A DNA stretch of 36,952 nucleotides. Source: an uncultured Pelagibacteraceae bacterium (GTDB lineage Bacteria; Pseudomonadota; Alphaproteobacteria; Pelagibacterales; Pelagibacteraceae). The stretch covers positions 1-36,952 of the forward strand of contig CACHFK010000006.1 in NCBI GenBank assembly GCA_902579085.1, read 5' to 3'. A program made the position numbers and the translations under genes. The notes under the pieces are model-generated. The model was not told the origin of the DNA and made no database searches. It was given only the letters and a program-made list of their open reading frames with translations. Below, one piece after another: positions 9,705 through 16,368 of the stretch (positions within the stretch are counted from its first letter, which is position 1; every line of letters begins with the position of its first letter).

Positions 9705-9725
9705 TTGTTGCCAAGTGAAAAATAT

Positions 9726-10157
9726 CTAGTGACATGATAGGCCAAATTTTTTCAATCGCCAATAATTATATGGCCAAGGTGTGATAAAGCCAGCTATTAG
9801 CATAAGAGGTATTATCCACCAGTTTAGATTGGCTCCACCCGTTAACCACCAGTCAACAGTATTCATGGCAATTTCCATACTAATCATAGAAATAAAACTC
9901 ATTCCAAGAGCTGTTTTTAATGCTTGATCAAAATTCATTTGTTTCAATAGAATAAAAGTTTCTAATATTATGCTTGTAATCAACCCATTAATGATTGCCA
10001 AAATCATGATATAAAGAGTTGGCCAAAGAATATTTTGTAATTGAAAAAATAAAATTGTTCCAAAATCTCCAATTGAACATCCAATTAAACACCAAAAGGT
10101 ATTATAAGCACTACGTTTCCAAGTATGCCGACAGGTCCATTCAATTTTTTTTTTCAT
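9726..10157 (-). CDS. DUF4396 family membrane protein
   Basis: The 143 residues look like DUF4396. They carry AYNTFWCLIGCSIGDFGTIL near 18-37, NGLITSIILET near 58-68 and a SMEIAMNTVDWWLTGG segment near 93-108. The end, TPWPYNYWRLKKFGLSCH, is typical. Four membrane spans are likely. Cys and His residues cluster near the N terminus (TCRHTW, FWCLIGC) and at the end (SCH), which could suggest metal handling; no function is established. It sits just beyond tRNA-Thr copy 3 and may be the native flank or the outermost cargo. Confidence 0.7.
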   Translation of the reverse strand: MKKKIEWTCRHTWKRSAYNTFWCLIGCSIGDFGTILFFQLQNILWPTLYIMILAIINGLITSIILETFILLKQMNFDQALKTALGMSFISMISMEIAMNTVDWWLTGGANLNWWIIPLMLIAGFITPWPYNYWRLKKFGLSCH

Positions 10158-10190
10158 TTATTTATTTTAAACACAGAGCCAGGATCATTA

Positions 10191-10370
10191 TTAAATAATA
10201 TCTGCAAAGTCTAATATAATAAATATAACAATCACTATACCGAAAAAAGCCATTATGACTTTATTTTTAAATCCTTTAGCGCTGACAGCATTTTGATATA
10301 TCCACTTAGAACACATTAAAATAACTACACCAATAATTAAATAGACTATGCCCTTTTCAAAGCCATACAT
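10191..10370 (-). CDS. 59-residue two-span membrane protein of unknown function
   Basis: ATG at 10368-10370 to TAA at 10191-10193. It begins MYGFEKGIVYLIIGVVIL and has two hydrophobic stretches (about 8-22 and 37-54) around a short charged loop (SKWIYQNAVSAKGFKNK). It fills the gap between the methyltransferase stop and the DUF4396 gene, on the same strand. No family recognised; the clean hydrophobic pattern and position make it a plausible gene. Confidence 0.5.
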   Translation of the reverse strand: MYGFEKGIVYLIIGVVILMCSKWIYQNAVSAKGFKNKVIMAFFGIVIVIFIILDFADII

Positions 10371-10393
10371 AGAAGTTTTTTTATAATTAGTAA

Positions 10394-11281
10394 TTATTTT
10401 TTAACATCATTCAATAATATTAAATCAAACTCAACTTTTAATTTAAAATATTTAGGAAGATCATTAAAATTAATTTTTTTAACTCCTTTGTGAATAAAAG
10501 GGCAAGAAATATAAATTTTGTCAAATAATTTAACATTTTTGTAAAAATTTATTCTATTATTCTCTATATTTTTACACTCTAAAAAATATATATGTATTTT
10601 TTTAAGATAGTGAATATCTAAAATTGAGAATAATTTAATATCATAACCTTGACAGTCAGTTTTAATAATTATTTGCAATTTTTTTTTATTATTGATTATA
10701 ATTTTTTTAAGTTCGGTTTTAGCATTCTTAAACTTAAATTTATGTTTAATTCTCCTTTGTTTATTTGGTATTAAGCTAAAATCACCAGAATTACTTGGAT
10801 TTTCAAAAAAAAATTTGTAGCCATTGCCTTCAGCCCATCCATAATTAAATCTTTCAATGTTTTTAATATTTCTTGTATTATGAAGAGATAAGCCAAAAAT
10901 ACTTTTAACTGGTTCAAAACATATTATTTTCTTTATCCATTTGATGTTTGAAACTTGTCTAGAAACAAGGCCATGATTTGATCCAATATCAACAAATAAA
11001 GATTTTTTATTTAATTTTTTTTTTAAAAAATTAAATAAAAATTCATCAAAATTTCCAGTTTCTAAAATTTTAGGTAATATTGTACCATCTATTTTAAGTA
11101 AAATCGTTTCATTAATTTTTGCTAATGAAGAACTTTTTTTAAATTTCAACGTCACGTAAGGAATATCAGTAAATGGTTTATCGGAAACATTAAAAGCTTG
11201 AAACAATGTACTAAAATTATTGCTTAGCTTGTTTATAATAAATTTTTTTGATTTCTTAACAAATAGTCTTTTTAACCTCAT
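10394..11281 (-). CDS. FkbM family methyltransferase
   Basis: A predicted S-adenosylmethionine-dependent O-methyltransferase of the FkbM family, whose members often modify surface sugars or secondary metabolites. Of 295 residues, the first 75 are lysine-rich and unassigned. The fold starts near 95 with the cofactor motif SLFVDIGSNHGLVSRQVSN and continues with CFEPVKSIFGLSLHNT. Later family segments are IIIKTDCQGYDIKLF and IYFLECKN. It is very AT- and Lys-rich even for this genome. It lies 26 bases after nadK on the same strand. The substrate is unknown. Confidence 0.75.
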   Translation of the reverse strand: MRLKRLFVKKSKKFIINKLSNNFSTLFQAFNVSDKPFTDIPYVTLKFKKSSSLAKINETILLKIDGTILPKILETGNFDEFLFNFLKKKLNKKSLFVDIGSNHGLVSRQVSNIKWIKKIICFEPVKSIFGLSLHNTRNIKNIERFNYGWAEGNGYKFFFENPSNSGDFSLIPNKQRRIKHKFKFKNAKTELKKIIINNKKKLQIIIKTDCQGYDIKLFSILDIHYLKKIHIYFLECKNIENNRINFYKNVKLFDKIYISCPFIHKGVKKINFNDLPKYFKLKVEFDLILLNDVKK

Positions 11282-11307
11282 ACAATTAATTTTGAATTAT
11301 TTGATTT

Positions 11308-12078
11308 TTAAATAACTTCTTTTCTTATTTGTTCAATTTTGATTTTTTTTTGTAAACTTCTGTTTTTATCGTATAGAAGATTAAATTTAATTATTTTACT
11401 AATTTTAATTGATATATATTTAGCATTTCTTACTTCAAAATTATCAGCAACTGCACTTATTGGCCTTTTTTTTGGATTTAAATTTTTTATTACTACTTTT
11501 GTTCTGTCACCTACAATTTTTCCTTTCCATCTTCTTGGTCTAAAAGGGCTTATAGGACTTATAGATAATTTTTTTGAATCCAAACTTAAAATCGGTCCAT
11601 GAACTGATAAATTATAAGCAGTGCTTCCAGCTGGTGTGGACACAAGTACTCCATCAGAAACTAATCTTTTGATCACTATTTTACTTCCATTTAAAATAGA
11701 TAATGAAGCAGCTTGTCTGCTTTGTCTTAATATAGATACTTCATTAATAGCGATAGATTTTTTTGTTATATTAGATTTATTTCTAACAGTCATTACAAGT
11801 GGAGAAATTGAAACCATTCTACATCTTGATAGATTTTGAATTGTTTTTTTTTCTGAAAATTTATTCATCAAAAAACCATAGCTTCCAGAATTAATTCCAT
11901 AAAATGGCTTATTACATTTATAATATTTCTTTAATGTTGAAAGCATAAAACCATCACCACCAATTACAATAATTAGATTTGATTTAGAAATTGTATATAT
12001 TGATAATCTTTTTTCTAAAAAATTTTTTATTTTTAGAGAAAAGTTATTTTTATCAAAAACAATATGAGGTTTAATCAT
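11308..12078 (-). CDS. nadK: NAD kinase
   Basis: Phosphorylates NAD+ to NADP+ with ATP in the cytoplasm. The 256 residues match the family length. Motifs are the GGDG signature (IVIGGDGFMLSTLKKY, about 36-51), GINSGSYGFLMN (about 60-71) and the nucleotide-binding stretch LVSDGVLVSTPAGSTAYNLS (about 140-159). The start is four bases from the CCA end of tRNA-Leu, which is upstream on the same strand, so the two very likely share one transcript that is cut by tRNA 3' processing. Confidence 0.93.
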   Translation of the reverse strand: MIKPHIVFDKNNFSLKIKNFLEKRLSIYTISKSNLIIVIGGDGFMLSTLKKYYKCNKPFYGINSGSYGFLMNKFSEKKTIQNLSRCRMVSISPLVMTVRNKSNITKKSIAINEVSILRQSRQAASLSILNGSKIVIKRLVSDGVLVSTPAGSTAYNLSVHGPILSLDSKKLSISPISPFRPRRWKGKIVGDRTKVVIKNLNPKKRPISAVADNFEVRNAKYISIKISKIIKFNLLYDKNRSLQKKIKIEQIRKEVI

Positions 12079-12082
12079 TCAG

Positions 12083-12168
12083 TGGTGCCCTCGGCCAGAC
12101 TCGAACTGGCACTCCCAAAAGGGCAAGGATTTTAAGTCCTTTGTGTCTACCAATTTCACCACGAGGGC
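12083..12168 (-). tRNA. tRNA-Leu (anticodon TAA), intact copy and island anchor
   Basis: A class II tRNA: acceptor GCCCTCG with CGAGGGC, anticodon TAA within GGACTTAAAATCC, a long variable arm and encoded CCA (12083-12085). From the anticodon loop (12130) through the 5' end and 48 bases of upstream flank (to 12216), the sequence is duplicated at 13991-14077 with 85 of 87 matches. It is transcribed into nadK. Confidence 0.96.
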
Positions 12169-12235
12169 ATTAATGAATTTCATGAGTATTTATGCTAATA
12201 TTTATAATTGAACAAGTCCTATAAGTAAAATTTTT

Positions 12236-12337
12236 TTATTTTATCTCCCTATGTGCTGGTCTTGTGCTGCTTGTCCCATAATCTATAGGATAATATTTCG
12301 ACAAACCCAGAACCACGATCCCTAAAAGTTTTTTCAC
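12236..12337 (-). other. 33-codon frame starting with the dispersed signal-peptide sequence
   Basis: A GTG at 12335-12337 opens a frame that begins VKKLLGIVVLGLSKYYPI, then runs through the 11-base repeat array into a stop at 12236-12238. Bases 12301-12336 match 8752-8787 at 35 of 36 positions, including the synonymous sites. The part after LGL looks random. I read it as a fragment of a signal-peptide-encoding module rather than a working gene. Confidence 0.35.
12252..12273 (+). repeat. two 11-base direct repeats at the left end of the tRNA-Leu element
   Basis: Units tgtgctggtct and tgtgctgcttg, preceded by tatctcccta. The same arrangement recurs at 13836-13867, with tatctcttta followed by tgctctagtct and tgctctagttt. 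The TGTGCT core also matches the tRNA-Thr island array. These are candidate binding sites for an integrase or accessory protein. Confidence 0.65.
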
Positions 12338-12377
12338 CTTATAATTAACAATAGATACCAATTGTACATTAGTCTAA

Positions 12378-13817
12378 TTAAAATAGTTTATTTTTGCATT
12401 TGTATCCTATTAAAACTCCATTACCAGCCGGATTGATTACATATTTATGATTAATATCATCAAGTTCTAACACTTTTAATTCCCCACTAAATTTATCTAA
12501 CATAAAGTGAAAATTTTTATCTAACTCATCATCTCTATAAAATCCTATCAAGTAATCATCAGAATTTAGAAGAATTTCTTCAACATTAAAATTAGAATGA
12601 TAATCGGGTTCACTTGGTTCAGAAGAAACAACATTGCTCAAAATCACTTCAGCCTTTTTTGAACTAATAGTAAATCTATTTAAATTTTTATCTAATATTA
12701 GTTTTAAACGAGCATAACCATAAGAGGTTTTTTTTTCACAACTTAAAGCTACATCTTTATCTATTTTAACATTATGTTCTATTTCATAAAGGGGCTCATC
12801 CCATCTAAAAGAACTAATACTTCTTTTATCTTTTGTAAATAAGATGCCTACTCCGTGATAATAGTTGCCATCAAAATTACCTACATAATTATGATCTTTT
12901 GTAATAGCAGTGCCATACCCATTAAAATTATTATTTTTAAATTGCCCAACATAAACAGAATTATTTACCACGTTATATTCTGTCCCATAACCGCTCCTTA
13001 AACCATTTTTAAATTCACCAATATAAATTAAACTTAATTTTCCATCAAAATATGTTTCAACAATACCTTTTCCATTAAATATAGGTTTTTTTTGAAAAAA
13101 AGAAAGCTCACCTGAGTAAATTTCAGTCACTTCACTAAATGAAAAATTTTCATTATATTTTTTTGATATAGAAGAATTATATGAATATAGAGGATCGTCT
13201 GTATTATCTGAAAAGAATTCTTTATGTATAGTACAATTGTACCATTTAGATCGATCTTGACCTTTGCATGGTGAATGATTTATTTCATTAATTGCAGATT
13301 GTTCTTCATTATTTTCTACAATTTCATTATTTTTAAAGAAATTATAAGTCCACCCATCAGGACTAATTACAGCTCCAAGACCATTCCATTCTCCATCTTT
13401 ATCATATTGCCCAACATAAACAATTTTGTCTTCCACTAAGAAATCAGTTCCATTTACAAATTCGTCGAGTTTATATTCGGCAACAGAAAAAAAATTTTGT
13501 CCTATATATGTTGCTAATCCATCCAATTTATCATTTTTAAAATTCCCAACATATGTTCCGTCATACTCTCCATTTACATAAATCTCAGCAATACCTTTTC
13601 CATTAGACAAACCTGGTAGGTCTCCAAATTCACCTATATAATTATTAGTTAATCCTGGTTGGTTATATATTTTTGAGTAATCTTTATCTTTATAGGAACC
13701 ATAACAATTTACATATTCTTCATAATTTTTTCCTTTACACGGGGGTAAATCACTAATTGCTGATGCAAAATCAAAAGAAAGAAAAGAAAAAATTAAAATG
13801 ATTAATAGTTTTTTCAT
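12378..13817 (-). CDS. secreted MORN-repeat protein
   Basis: The 479 residues start with a clear signal peptide (MKKLLIILIFSFLSFDFASA, likely cut after residue 20). Short MORN repeats follow, for example GTYVGNFKNDKLDGLATYIG, VYVGQYDKDGEWNGLG, IYIGEFKNGLRSGYGTEYN, VYVGQFKNNNFNGYGTAI and YVGNFDGNYYHGVG. They form two blocks (about 58-155 and 240-335). Each block is preceded by a related cysteine motif (PPCKGKNYEEYVNCYG near 26-41 and SPCKGQDRSKWYNC near 181-194). The last 130 residues have no repeats. It is probably periplasmic or surface-attached. MORN repeats often bind lipids or other proteins, but the function here is unknown. It is the only large cargo gene of the tRNA-Leu element. Confidence 0.8.
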   Translation of the reverse strand: MKKLLIILIFSFLSFDFASAISDLPPCKGKNYEEYVNCYGSYKDKDYSKIYNQPGLTNNYIGEFGDLPGLSNGKGIAEIYVNGEYDGTYVGNFKNDKLDGLATYIGQNFFSVAEYKLDEFVNGTDFLVEDKIVYVGQYDKDGEWNGLGAVISPDGWTYNFFKNNEIVENNEEQSAINEINHSPCKGQDRSKWYNCTIHKEFFSDNTDDPLYSYNSSISKKYNENFSFSEVTEIYSGELSFFQKKPIFNGKGIVETYFDGKLSLIYIGEFKNGLRSGYGTEYNVVNNSVYVGQFKNNNFNGYGTAITKDHNYVGNFDGNYYHGVGILFTKDKRSISSFRWDEPLYEIEHNVKIDKDVALSCEKKTSYGYARLKLILDKNLNRFTISSKKAEVILSNVVSSEPSEPDYHSNFNVEEILLNSDDYLIGFYRDDELDKNFHFMLDKFSGELKVLELDDINHKYVINPAGNGVLIGYKCKNKLF

Positions 13818-13845
13818 GATTGAAATTTATTATATTATCTCTTTA

Positions 13846-13867
13846 TGCTCTAGTCTTGCTCTAGTTT
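13846..13867 (+). repeat. two 11-base direct repeats at the right end of the tRNA-Leu element
   Basis: Units tgctctagtct and tgctctagttt differ at one position. Together with the preceding TATCTC they are the right-hand counterpart of 12242-12273. They lie about 30 bases upstream of the MORN gene start and next to a minus-strand TATAAT-like -10 (within 13825-13840). They could therefore serve as an activator site for that gene instead of, or as well as, a recombination site. Confidence 0.6.
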
Positions 13868-13943
13868 GACTAAAATAATAAACCGTATTTTCCAATACTA
13901 ATTTAAAGTAAAATTAAAATTATGTGATTTTATAAGGTGTTTA

Positions 13944-13971
13944 GACTGTCTTGGACTACTATGGACTGACT
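13944..13971 (+). repeat. GACT repeats with a 10-base period beside the tRNA-Leu fragment
   Basis: GACT occurs at 13944, 13954 and 13964 (units gactgtcttg, gactactatg, gactgacttt), with a fourth GACT at 13968. The array ends 20 bases before the duplicated tRNA-Leu half. It is helically phased like the 11-base arrays but has a different core, so it may bind a different protein. Confidence 0.45.
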
Positions 13972-13990
13972 TTAACTTCTATCCCTCGGC

Positions 13991-14077
13991 TTTTAAGTCC
14001 TTTGTGTCTACCAATTTCACCACGAGGGTATTAATGAATTTCATGAGTGTTTATGCTAATATTTATAATTGAACAAG
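13991..14077 (-). repeat. tRNA-Leu 5'-half fragment with upstream flank
   Basis: 87 bases matching 12130-12216 at 85 positions. It covers the tRNA from its 5' end to the anticodon loop plus the upstream flank. The tRNA 3' half is missing, and the first tRNA base is changed (C to T on the plus strand at 14029). Just before it, ccctcgg at 13983-13989 recalls the tRNA 3' acceptor, which could mean an internal deletion of a full copy; this may be chance. Weaker similarity to the intact locus continues to about 14104. Confidence 0.85.
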
Positions 14078-14096
14078 ATGAATAAGTAAATTTTTT

Positions 14097-14897
14097 TTAT
14101 TTTTTATTCTTATCCCAGTTAGATAAATCGTCTAAATCAGCTTTATCAGAATAAATGAATTGTGTAGGAAGATTGAATTGTTTGTCTGGTACTGATGATT
14201 TTTTGAATACAACAACATTATCATAATATGTTGGATGATTATCTCTCGTAAAGATCTTGTTATAATTTTCTCTCGAGTGTACTTTAATAACCTCTACTTT
14301 ATTATTATCATACATCCAAAAACCTATTATTGAATAATCATTGGCAGCTGCTAAATCAAAAAAGAACGTAGGTTGATAGTTATAAAATCCATGATCATAA
14401 TATCCTTGTCCAGGAACTTGATGAAACATTAGTCCATCTGGCTTAGTCAAATTATGAATACTTTTAAATACACTATATTGATTAAAAATGTGTTCTGTAG
14501 TACCAATATTAGTAACAACATCATATTGTTCGTCTACTTTATATTCTTCATTTAAATTATATTTAATTGAATCTTTTGTACCATGAAGATCTATAGCTAA
14601 ATATTTTTCATTATTAAAAATTATCATGTAAAAAATTTTAGCTAATTCAAATGAATATTTTTTGCGATTATTATTAATCTCAATATCAAGTAAAATTTCT
14701 TCTAATCTTGAAACTAATTTATTTCTAGAATTATCTTCACTTAATTCCTTTGCTGAATTTAAAAGATCTTCTAATTTAACATCACCATACCAATTTTGTT
14801 CACCTATTTCGAATAGTGTTTTTGTTTGATTTACATTTATTAAATTATTTTTTTTTAAATGTAACAAAAGCTGGTAAAAATATGCTGTTATAGCCAT
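14097..14897 (-). CDS. putative SAM-dependent methyltransferase
   Basis: 266 residues. The middle resembles class I methyltransferases: KYLAIDLHGTKDSIKYNLNE (an atypical motif I region near 113-132), EQYDVVTNIGTTEHIFNQ near 140-157 and a KPDGLMFHQVPGQGYYDHG segment near 170-190. The first 110 residues are an unassigned helical region. The classic GxGxG cofactor loop is not clear, so catalysis is uncertain; it could instead be a non-catalytic homologue. Its last codons adjoin the tRNA-Leu fragment, so it marks the outer flank of that island. azlD ends 65 bases upstream on the same strand. Confidence 0.6.
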   Translation of the reverse strand: MAITAYFYQLLLHLKKNNLINVNQTKTLFEIGEQNWYGDVKLEDLLNSAKELSEDNSRNKLVSRLEEILLDIEINNNRKKYSFELAKIFYMIIFNNEKYLAIDLHGTKDSIKYNLNEEYKVDEQYDVVTNIGTTEHIFNQYSVFKSIHNLTKPDGLMFHQVPGQGYYDHGFYNYQPTFFFDLAAANDYSIIGFWMYDNNKVEVIKVHSRENYNKIFTRDNHPTYYDNVVVFKKSSVPDKQFNLPTQFIYSDKADLDDLSNWDKNKK

Positions 14898-14962
14898 TAA
14901 ATAAATTTTATATATTTATAATTTATCTTTTCTCAATTTGAAAGTCTTGTATTTATAATAAA

Positions 14963-15274
14963 TTATAAAACAAAAATAATAATCCAATAGGATATTAAAC
15001 CTGAAAGAATTGTTGCAATAACATTTTTTGAAAAGAAACCCACTATAATTGCAATTGCTGCACCAAATAATTTTGGATCATTTATTTCAATAAAATTTCC
15101 ATAATCGTTAAGAAAAACTCCTGGAAATATTATGGCAGGAAAAACAGCTGAAGCTACATAGCTTAAAACTTGCTTTATTCTTCCATTAAGCATGTCTCTG
15201 CTAATTAATGTAATCATTGTCATCCTGGTTAAATAAGTTATCATTCCAGCAATTGTGATTGATAACCAGGTCAT
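14963..15274 (-). CDS. azlD: AzlD-type small subunit of a branched-chain amino acid exporter
   Basis: Partner of AzlC; together they are expected to export branched-chain amino acids or related substrates. I choose the ATG at 15272-15274 (MTWLSITIAGMITYLTRMT), giving 103 residues. It overlaps the azlC stop as ATGA and has a strong GGAGG site nine bases upstream inside azlC. An ATG five codons earlier overlaps that site and is less likely. There are about four hydrophobic segments, and the conserved N-terminal TYLTR segment is visible. Transport direction and substrate come from the family only. Confidence 0.85.
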   Translation of the reverse strand: MTWLSITIAGMITYLTRMTMITLISRDMLNGRIKQVLSYVASAVFPAIIFPGVFLNDYGNFIEINDPKLFGAAIAIIVGFFSKNVIATILSGLISYWIIIFVL

Positions 15275-15960
15275 AATTTTTTCCTCCATAATAATATTGA
15301 TGCTGCAATTAATGCAATTATTGGTGAAATAATTATGTAAGATTTAAGTGGAGCATCAAAAAATATTAAAGAACTTATTCCTGAAACAAGCATAACAACA
15401 ACATGATCGATTTTTTTTAAATCACTTACTACGATCGCAATAAAAGTAAGTGGAATTGCAAATTTTAAACCTAGCTCTGGTGGAACTATTGATCCAAGCA
15501 CAATTCCAGTTAATGTTGAAATTTGCCAACAAACCCAAAGTGTAATCCCAGTTCCCAGCAAATGATAATGAATATGCTTTTGATTTTTATTTTTCTTAAA
15601 ATATTTATTTGATTCTGCAAATCCTTGATCTACAACAAAATAAGAAATTATAAGTTTTTTTAATATTGATAATTTTTCTAAATATTCTGATAAAACAGCG
15701 CCATACAAAAGGTGTCTTGAATTAATTACCCCAACTGATGTTACGGCGATTAATGCAGAAGCTCCACCTGATAATAATTGTAAAAATACTATTTGGGAAG
15801 CGCCGCCAAATATAATTAAAGACATTGCGTAGACTAGATATGGATTAAATCCTAACTCTACACCAATAGCTCCACAAATTATCCCAAAAGGAATCACAGA
15901 CAACATATGAGGAGCAACATCTAAAATTCCTCTTTTAAATATTTTATTTTTAGAAAGCAT
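15271..15960 (-). CDS. azlC: AzlC family branched-chain amino acid exporter, large subunit
   Basis: 229 residues, the usual AzlC length, with about five to six membrane spans. Family segments are the start region GILDVAPHMLSVIPFGIICG (about 11-30), FGGASQIVFLQLLSGGA (about 52-68) and NSRHLLYGAVLSEYL (about 80-94). It sits end to end with the cyclotransferase gene and overlaps azlD by four bases. This gives a four-gene minus-strand unit with the CinA-domain gene. Confidence 0.9.
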   Translation of the reverse strand: MLSKNKIFKRGILDVAPHMLSVIPFGIICGAIGVELGFNPYLVYAMSLIIFGGASQIVFLQLLSGGASALIAVTSVGVINSRHLLYGAVLSEYLEKLSILKKLIISYFVVDQGFAESNKYFKKNKNQKHIHYHLLGTGITLWVCWQISTLTGIVLGSIVPPELGLKFAIPLTFIAIVVSDLKKIDHVVVMLVSGISSLIFFDAPLKSYIIISPIIALIAASILLWRKKL

Positions 15961-16368
15961 TTACTTTATAGGTTGCAAGGCTTTAATCAGATATTTTTTA
16001 TCTAACTTACAATCTTTATAGCCACGTTTAATCACATTTAGATATCTTTCAGTTGGGTATCTAAAATGTGATTTATTTGGCATTATATACGTCATAACTT
16101 TTTTGTTATAATATTTAAAATAAAGTTTTTTATAAAGTATTGGAAAATCTTCATACACATCCAATTTATCTTCATCGCTTTTTGAAATTTCAAATAACCC
16201 ACCTGGTACTATAGAATTTATTTTTTTTTCAATATCTGCGGCTCTGTATTTGCTTCTAAAGTTTAATCTATAACCTTTGAGATTATATTTTTTTATAAAA
16301 ATAGAATCTTTACATCTTGTTTTCATTTGAAAATGATTGAGGTTACTTCCGTAAGCAAAATATAACAT
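15961..16368 (-). CDS. gamma-glutamylcyclotransferase-like protein
   Basis: 135 residues of the GGCT/AIG2-like fold. The substrate-binding loop YGSNL is at residues 6-10. The later conserved block is near 67-84 (DEDKLDVYEDFPILYKKL), where the acidic residue before the Tyr is the usual catalytic candidate. Such enzymes cleave gamma-glutamyl dipeptides to 5-oxoproline, for example in glutathione turnover. The exact substrate cannot be read from sequence. Its start overlaps the CinA-domain gene stop by one base, and azlC follows with no gap. Confidence 0.8.
   Translation of the reverse strand: MLYFAYGSNLNHFQMKTRCKDSIFIKKYNLKGYRLNFRSKYRAADIEKKINSIVPGGLFEISKSDEDKLDVYEDFPILYKKLYFKYYNKKVMTYIMPNKSHFRYPTERYLNVIKRGYKDCKLDKKYLIKALQPIK

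Larger units (their letters stand above)
12130..13990. mobile_element. putative tRNA-Leu-targeted element (1861 bp, no integrase)
   Basis: Bounded by two copies of an 87-base sequence (tRNA-Leu 5' half plus upstream flank) at an exact offset of 1861 bases. Inside are a left repeat array (12252-12273), the 36-base signal-peptide repeat (12301-12336), the MORN-repeat gene and a right array (13846-13867). The two arrays lie in matching contexts: TATCTC followed by two 11-base units. As in the tRNA-Thr island, cargo points toward the intact tRNA. There is no recombinase gene. Confidence 0.6.

Noticed and set aside
10171-10190. A possible third, decayed copy of the signal-peptide repeat between the DUF4396 gene and the 59-residue gene
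   Set aside because: On the minus strand gatcctggctctgtgttta resembles gatcgtggttctgggtttg, with about 15 of 20 matches, but the upstream AAAAAACT part is missing. Too weak to separate from chance.
14097-14897. Calling this gene cargo of the tRNA-Leu element
   Set aside because: It lies outside the duplicated tRNA-Leu half, so on present evidence it is chromosomal flank, although its last codons touch the weaker part of the repeat.
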